A stretch of DNA of 64,000 nucleotides. Source: Cenococcum geophilum 1.58 (Eukaryota; Ascomycota; Dothideomycetes; Gloniales; Gloniaceae). This document shows positions 57,810 to 64,000 of the stretch, piece by piece (positions within the stretch are counted from its first letter, which is position 1; the number at the start of each line of letters is the position of its first letter). The stretch spans positions 310,001-374,000 of the forward strand of contig KV748225.1 of assembly GCA_001692895.1 (NCBI GenBank). Reading direction: 5' to 3'. The notes below the pieces were generated by a model. It was not told the DNA's origin. It did no database searches and was given only the letters and a program-made list of their open reading frames with translations. Both the position numbers and the translations under genes were made by a program.

Positions 57810-58690
57810 ACTAAATATTTTTAATGCCTAATAACTAAATCGCCGTATAGCTGGAATTAAAGTAAGTCTACCACCCTAACTCGATTAAATACACGTGTAG
57901 GAAGAGACATAACTATATATAGAGACGTCTAATATAATTGAGTAACCACGTCATTGCCCACCCAGTTTGGACGTATGACGACGCGATGGCTCGGCAACGA
58001 CGCAATAGCTCGGCGCCGAGTAATGGGAGGGGGAGGAGGGGGAGGAGATTGGGGGTGGCTCGGCCACTGCAAGAAGGTCGTAATATTAGTGTGGTGTTAA
58101 ACTTTAAAAATCGTGTCCCGGGAGCTTAATTGACGACCCCTATATAAAACGTTAACAACGTTTAATTATAGAGCTTTAAACCGGCAGATCTCCTAGGAAT
58201 GCTTATTGCAAGTAGCTCCGAGTGCGAAATCTAGAATATTTAGTAGTGGTGTGAGTATGGGACAGGGTATATATTTGCGTTCCTAAATGTTATTATGTAA
58301 CGCAATTTTTGGGTGATAAAAACCGCTATTAATGTTGCTCGACTGATACCTACTGGAGGTTCCTCCGTCCTTCCTATCTCCTCTCTTACCCGTCTCCTTG
58401 TTAGATGCTATCTATATCGCCACGTCGACTAATAGATCCCTTAGTGGGGACTGGGGAGGAGTATTGGAGCACCTCTAGCTCTTATAAGGAAGAAGAAAAG
58501 AAGAGAGAAAGGTATAGAGGAGGGAGTATTTATAGACGGGAGGCCCTGCGAGTATGTGATTTGGTAAGTACTAATAGTATAATATTCTCGTATAAGATGG
58601 GCTTAATTGCTTACCAAAATACGGGGTGTCTCTGTCACTGCAGTAGCTACTACAGTGGTAGAGACGCCTCAAATATTTGATGTAACCGAC
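57810..58690. other. Mixed-composition stretch, no firm gene; palindrome at 58616-58676
   Basis: Frames at 57938-58129 (63 codons, GR-rich) and 58405-58680 (91 codons) have ATGs but no recognisable domain, and the second runs through the palindrome, so neither is called. The palindrome pairs GGGGTGTCTCTGTCACTGCAG with ACAGTGGTAGAGACGCCTC. Confidence 0.45.
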
Positions 58691-59110
58691 TACTGAGGCT
58701 GTCGATGAGTGGAAGGTAGGCTACCGATGTGGTGCAAACGATGTAGTTAATATCGTTTATAGCCTGTTTTTGCTTCTAGTGTACGCGTAGATTGTCCTTG
58801 TATTCGGCGTAGAGCTAGTTATAGGCAGTAAGCTAGTTTGGGTCTAGCTTTGCTATTAATGTAGCTATAGGTAGTATATCCCTTGGTGTAGGCCAACTTA
58901 GTAGTTCTAGCTTTAAAAGATCGTCTTTCTTCTTAGATGGGTCGATATACTGCTATACCTCGTTAGTTTTGGCTGTGTCTTGGATAATAAAGAACCATTA
59001 AATCTAATCGGATGGCTTGTTAAGGATAAGGTTAATTTTTAATTCGGTAGAGGTTATTATTTTTAGAATTTAATAGGTTAGGAAGGGTCTAGGTTAGGGT
59101 TTAGCTAGCG
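58690..59110 (-). pseudogene. Copia-type gag fragment
   Basis: The minus strand reads LNKPSDXIXWFFIIQDTAK, QYIDPSKKKDDLLKLELL, WPTPRDILP and AYNXLYAEYKDNLRVH, the pattern of the Gag N-terminal domain of fungal LTR copia elements. No pol or LTR was found around it. RIP stops at Trp/Gln positions. Assignment from pattern memory. Confidence 0.5.
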
Positions 59111-59720
59111 TCTTAGCAGAACCTTATTTAGACGTTCCGAACTTTTAATTTAATTCGTTAGTTTGGATTACTAAAATCTAAAATTTTGTCATGGGGAGCG
59201 CGATTAATAACCCCTACTAACAGCTCTAACTATGTCTAATTTTTGATTTGTAAATTGGTAAATCTATAGGTAATAGTTATTATAAGTAGCTCTAGGTACG
59301 GTATATATAAAATCTTAACTATAGTGTAGAGAAGTTGTGGCTGCTAATATGCGGTCCTAATATTCTCGGAGGTCACGTGACTTCTTATGTAAGCGACATT
59401 TCCGCCCTTTAAAAAAATTAAAAAATTCCAAAAATCGATTAACGCTACAGATAGTAGCAATATTGATCTGGTAGTACTGCTAATTCTCCCTATATACCAT
59501 TGTATGTATATCTAATAGCTCTAGAAGCGGTAAGAAGGTAGGACGGATAGGGGGGTTAAAATTTAGAAAATTGGATTTCGCGGTTAAACTGTTTAAAAGT
59601 TAGGAAACTAAGATAAATGCTGTATTCTCTGCTTACCTCTAAGCTAGTATATGATTTCCTAATTAGGAAAACTTGTTTATAAGTAGTTGCTACTGCCTCC
59701 GTATAAAATCTTCTTATTAT
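59111..59720. other. AT-rich spacer
   Basis: Contains GGTCACGTGAC (59371-59381, a perfect CACGTG palindrome) and an A-rich run at 59413-59445. No gene assigned. Confidence 0.4.
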
Positions 59721-61262
59721 ACCTCTTTGGTCTTACTTATAGATGACTAAAATCGTTCTATATTAAACCCACGTTTAAATATAAGCCCTAAAAGCTTCTT
59801 GACTCGTGAGATTACTATATAGGTTAGCCCGGCTGTTTTATTCTTTTCCTTAATATCTAGAACCACCTGGTTAAGTATTAGGCCCTAGCTTTTATATACG
59901 GTAAGAGCAAAAGCCAGAGTAATTAGAAATTGACGCTGTGAGTAAAAGCCTCTTGCACCCTCCTACTTACGAAGTACAGAAAATATAGGGATAATTTTCT
60001 TACCATCCTGCCGAGTAAATAGGGCAGATCCGTTGTACTTATCTACCGTAATTAGTAGTAACTAAGGCTGATCCTTTTTAATATCCGCGTATCCCTTCCA
60101 TATAATATCTTTAACTATACTAGTAGTACCGTTTACTAAGCCTAGTTTAACCCAGATATTTTATATTAGTATTACTTTCGCGCTAATATATAGGGCTAGA
60201 TTCTCTATAGTATCGCACTAATTAGGAGTAACTTTCCGCGCACCTACACTAGTATTAACTAACTTAATAGCCACTACTGGCTGTAAAAGGTCGCGAAGCC
60301 GAATAGTGTTATACTTACCTATAGCAGCGCGTGTGCTATATAGCCGAATTGCGTTATTAAAGTCCGCAACCTTATTAGTAGATAGGCCCTGCTTATACCT
60401 AGTTAAAAGAAGCTTCTAGGTCGATTTACTTACAGAATCACTACGTAGCTCCATAAGGGCGGTCCTAAATACAGAGCTCTTAGCGTTATTACCGCCCTGC
60501 CGTATAACTTAATCTAGGACAGCTGTTTGGTTAATCGCCTTATAGGCTCCCTTTCTATAGCTAGCGAGCTCTAACGGCCTAGCGGGTAGATTGCTGTATA
60601 AGGCCGCCTGACCTATAGGGGGAAGCTAATAGAAATCGCCTACTAGCAAGATGTTTAAGCCTCTAAAATAGTTGTCATTACGCGTAGGGTAGATCTGACG
60701 GAGGCGGTAATTAATCTAGGCTAGATATACTTACCTAATTATAGATTTCTTGTTAAGGATAAGATAGTAAATATCCTTAAAAGCTTATTGTAGAGGCGTA
60801 AGACTAGTAGTAGGCAATTTCTTAAATAGACGGTTTACTGGTAACCTTAATAGATTGTATATAGTTCTACCGTTAATACTAAAGGCAGCTACCCTAGTAG
60901 GGGCAGCTTAAGCTAATGGTAACGGCTTACTATTAGCCCTTGCTATATTATAGAGCGTAGTAGAGAGGACAGCAATAAGATGCGATTTGCCGGTTCCTGC
61001 CTCTCTATTAACGTTAATCTATAGCGGGGGGGGGGTTAAGGCCTAGTTTAATCTGCCTGTAGTAATTAACTATAGTATTATAAATATGACGCTGGCCTAG
61101 TTATAAGGAAGACGGAGTTGCTATTTAGGACAGGCGGCTCTACAATAGAGGCTATAACCATACTTCCTGCCAATAAGTCCTTTTATTAAGCTGCGGGTAC
61201 GCACCCTAATATATACCCCAATCGTAGTTATAATTAAGCTCCCTATTACCAAGCCTATTAGG
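59721..61262 (-). pseudogene. PIF1-like helicase fragment (Helitron-type or mobile), truncated by chromovirus 2
   Basis: From 61.2 kb downward: YPQLNKRTYWQEVWLQPLLQ, Walker A AGTGKSHLI (about 60985-61010, intact), TRVAAFSINGRTIYSLLRLP, Walker B LILNKKSI (expected ILDEKSM), NILLVGDFYQLPPIG, VLDQVIRQ, IRLYSTRA, ARGFYSQRQFLITLAFALTV then YKSQG (expected HKSQG), and GLTYIVISRVKKL. This is the PIF1 order (SF1B), the C-terminal half of Helitron RepHel proteins or of free PIF1 copies. The N-terminal part is cut by the LTR at 61265, and no Rep motif is visible. RIP marks are milder than in the gypsy copies. Confidence 0.72.
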
Positions 61263-61264
61263 AT

Positions 61265-64000
61265 TGTTACGGACGCTTTAAGTACGATATTACGACTACT
61301 TAGAGAAGAGACGGAAGAAGCTAGTTGGTTAATTCAGGCACGGTCTAGGATGGAGCCGATAGAACTATGTGACGAGGAATAGTAACCAAGGTTATATAAT
61401 GTGCTACGTATTAAATGAGAGGAATAAGAGGAACTTACGTACCTTATGTATAAGACGTATATTACGTATAAGAAGGATTTTATAGAAGTACGGTTATGTA
61501 TTTAAGGACCCTTAGTCCCTACCTAAATAGTTCCTTCTTTATAGTAATTCTCAGAATATAATTAGAGTTAATCTGTTGGGTAACCACTCCACCAGTTATT
61601 ATTTGTTGTTAACTTTTATACTTGCATTTCCTACACACCTAGCCCAATAACGAGCCTATCGTAGTTCTTGCTATAAGGTTCCGTTACACAATCACTACCT
61701 AGTTACAGTATTAATATAAGAAGTTAAACAATATGCCACCAAAAGCAGCTACTATAACGCCATTGACGGCAGCAACTACTTTAAGGACAGGAGGTGATAC
61801 CAGTATGGCAGATACTGACTTATAGCAACCTATAACAGTCGGATAGCTATAGGAAATAGTTAACTAGCTAATAGCTAATAATGCAGTGTTTAAAGAAAGA
61901 CTTAACGGGATAGGAGCAGTAAAGATTAAGCTACTATTAATTAAGAGATTTATAGGAGAGAGGTTAAAGCTTAAAGGATTTCTTACGCAGATGTACTTTA
62001 AGGTCTTATAAGAGGGAGTAAAGTTACCTACACCTATAGATCGGATAGCCTACACAGGACTATTCTTATTAGGAAAAGCACTTAAGTAGTTTAAATCTTA
62101 TCTTATAGAGATATAGGCAAACGGAATAACAACCACTAACTAAGACGTGTAATTTATATTCTTAAGTTAGAAAGGATTTGTAGAATAACTTACGCAGATA
62201 TTTAGAGACCTAGAAAAAACAACTATAGCGGAAAGAAAACTCCAGAACCTTATATAATAAACTTTAGTAATTAAGTATACGATATAGTTCTAGACACTAG
62301 CAATATAAGTAGAGTAGAATAATAGGGCGCTTATAGCATAGTATAAACAGGGACTTAAGGCTAAAGTCTAGGACGTAATTATTCTAATAAAAGATGCGGA
62401 TACCCTAAGGGAACTAATAGATTAGGCGATTAAGATTAATAACTAGATCTACCAAAGGGAATAGGCTAAGAGAGGCTAGGATAGAGTTCTATAGTTATAT
62501 AAGGCGTAGAGTACGCAATAATAAAAGCTAAGTTAGAAATTATGGTATGGCGCAGAACTAATAAACCTAAGTAGTACTAAAGAAGCCTATAAGAGATGGA
62601 GCAAACCGTGAAAACCTAGAGGATAAGAATTAAGTAATTAAAGGTCTAAGGAGCAAAGGCCAAATTAGGGATCTTAATAGCAAAAGACATTTAGGCGGAC
62701 TCTATAGCAAGAAAAATGGTTTAAAGAAGGAGCTTATATAAATTACAGAAAATAGGGTTATTATATTAGAGACTATAGAAGTGGGTAAAGTTACTATATA
62801 GTAAAAGGCATAAGACTAGTAGATAATATATATGTATAGAGGGATAACAATATGCTGTAAGGAACAAAAGAATGTTTAATTAGAAGTTTTGCGTTTTATT
62901 ATAATAACACATACCAAATTTATAAGGACGCTAAGTATGGCGTAAGCTATTAGCTATAAGAGCTAGCACCTATAGGATATAGAGGAACTAACGAACTAGT
63001 TCGCAGATTAGATATTAAGGATTATAAATTTAACCTAGGTAAAATATTCCATAACGATAAGGCAATAAGGGCCGCTTACTAGGAGCGAGCAAACCTCGGA
63101 GATGTTATACTAGAGGTAGAGGATAATTCCACTATAAAATAGGGAATATTAGTAGGGATTGAAACCCCACTAGATATAATGTCTATCGCTTCGCGAGACG
63201 TAAGAGAAGTAGGATAGTAAACTACTTCGGCACTTAATAAAGGCAAAAGGCTAAAGGCTTAAGATTCTTAAGACGAGATAAGAGACGACTAAGATTCTTA
63301 AGACAAGATAAGGCACACTTAAGGACCCACAACGGACAAAAACCGATGGAGTAGGGCAGTAGCTTAGTTCAGAAATATATAAATAAGCTCGGGATAGAGT
63401 TTCCCACAGGCACAAGACTCTTAAGACGAGATGAGTAAGATTTAAGACTCTTAAGACAAGATAAGAATACCACGGATGCCTAGTTAGACTAAGGCGGGAG
63501 CTAAGCTTAAGTTAGAAGCAAGTTTAGGATTAAAGAATCTAAGGGACTAAGAATTCGGAGTGCGAATTAGAACACCCATAAGTAAGAGGCAAGGAGCTTC
63601 TTTATAGATTAGAGAATCTGTAATATAAATAGCGGTTAGACTAGGAGATAGATATATAGACTTAGAAGACTTACTAGGGGAATATAATGTTTAGCCTAAA
63701 GATTAAAAAACCGATACTAAGATTAAGAAGTAAGATAACTTTAAGGATTAGAGCGTAAGGCGTAAACTAAAAGAAACTATAGAAGAGTTTAGGCAAAGAA
63801 TTATTATATAGCAAGAATAGAAACTAGATAAGAGATCTAGCATATTAGGACGTATGAAGGACAGAGCATTAGTACAAAGAGTTACTAATAGGCCGAGAGT
63901 AGGCACACTAAGAGCTAAGTGGCTTACTAAACTGGAAAACGAAGAGGACCTAGGAATTCCTACTAGGTTTAAAGAACGATACACTAAAGGCTGTTACGAT
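61265..64000 (+). mobile_element. Chromovirus 2, 5' part, runs off the window
   Basis: LTR 61265-61688 (424 bp) starts TGTTACGGACGC and ends CCGTTACA, so TG...CA is still intact here. It is followed by gag. Same family as the 28619-43635 element. The right end lies beyond 64000. Confidence 0.9.
61733..64000 (+). pseudogene. Chromovirus 2 gag, RIP-degraded, partial
   Basis: The ATG at 61733 is intact (MPPKAATITPLTAATTLRTG). The frame continues with GDTSMADTDL, VKIKLLLIKRFIGERLKLKG and GLFLLGKALKXFKSYLIEI. A degraded CCHC knuckle at 62730-62785 reads CINYRKXGYYIRDY; its first Cys is kept, unlike copy 1. Stops are TAG/TAA for Gln/Trp. The protein would form the retrotransposon particle. Comparison with copy 1 exposes RIP site by site. 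Confidence 0.85.

Noticed and set aside
1..64000. tRNA or rRNA genes
   Set aside because: No cloverleaf with intact A/B boxes and no rRNA-like block was noticed on either strand; a tRNAscan run would be decisive.

Overview
The window looks like AT-rich, transposon-dense sequence from a filamentous ascomycete (Pezizomycotina; Dothideomycetes-like, inferred). Pointers are a HET-domain gene, a NACHT-WD40 (NWD) remnant, chromodomain Ty3/gypsy elements, a Tad-like LINE ORF1 and BED/hATC-type hAT elements. Almost every element gene is degraded in one direction: CAA/CAG and TGG codons read as TAA/TAG, catalytic D/E read as N/K, and CpA/TpG has become TpA. This is the expected footprint of repeat-induced point mutation (RIP). 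All element boundaries below were read by eye from target-site duplications (TSDs) and terminal repeats.

Layout. 0-5.9 kb: a simple-repeat tract, a minus-strand chromovirus remnant split by a small non-autonomous LTR element, then unassignable AT-rich sequence. 5.9-9.95 kb: the only island of normal composition, holding one intact gene (HET domain, about 906 aa, minus strand) and a broken NWD fragment. 10.97-14.51 kb: a Tc1/mariner element carrying a transposase plus a second, convergent gene. 14.5-47 kb: a nested stack. A hAT-family sequence (hAT-B) starts near 14.5 kb and resumes at 27.6, 43.6 and 46.1 kb. It is interrupted by a 138-bp hairpin, a 0.5-kb mariner-type MITE, a Tc1/mariner element and a full chromovirus. 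The MITE holds a 12.3-kb TIR element, which holds a SINE-like retroposon and a LINE copy with ORF1 only, which in turn holds a complete 3.1-kb hAT (hAT-A). The chromovirus (28.6-43.6 kb, LTRs and 5-bp TSD) holds a complete copia element and a second copy of the SINE-like retroposon.

47-56.4 kb: a compound region with a DUF6589-like gene (+), a Cys-rich gene (-) and a RecQ-like helicase gene (-), marked by a short motif (AACTCCTAGGCCAATTAG) that lies in one orientation on the left and the opposite on the right. This is the best candidate for an undescribed mobile system. 56.4-64 kb: a hAT-end repeat, a 12-bp minisatellite, small palindromes and a MITE, a copia gag fragment, a PIF1-like helicase fragment, and the 5' part of a second chromovirus copy running off the window.

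The only gene likely to work today is the HET gene. The rest is a stratified record of insertions, and the nesting gives their relative ages.
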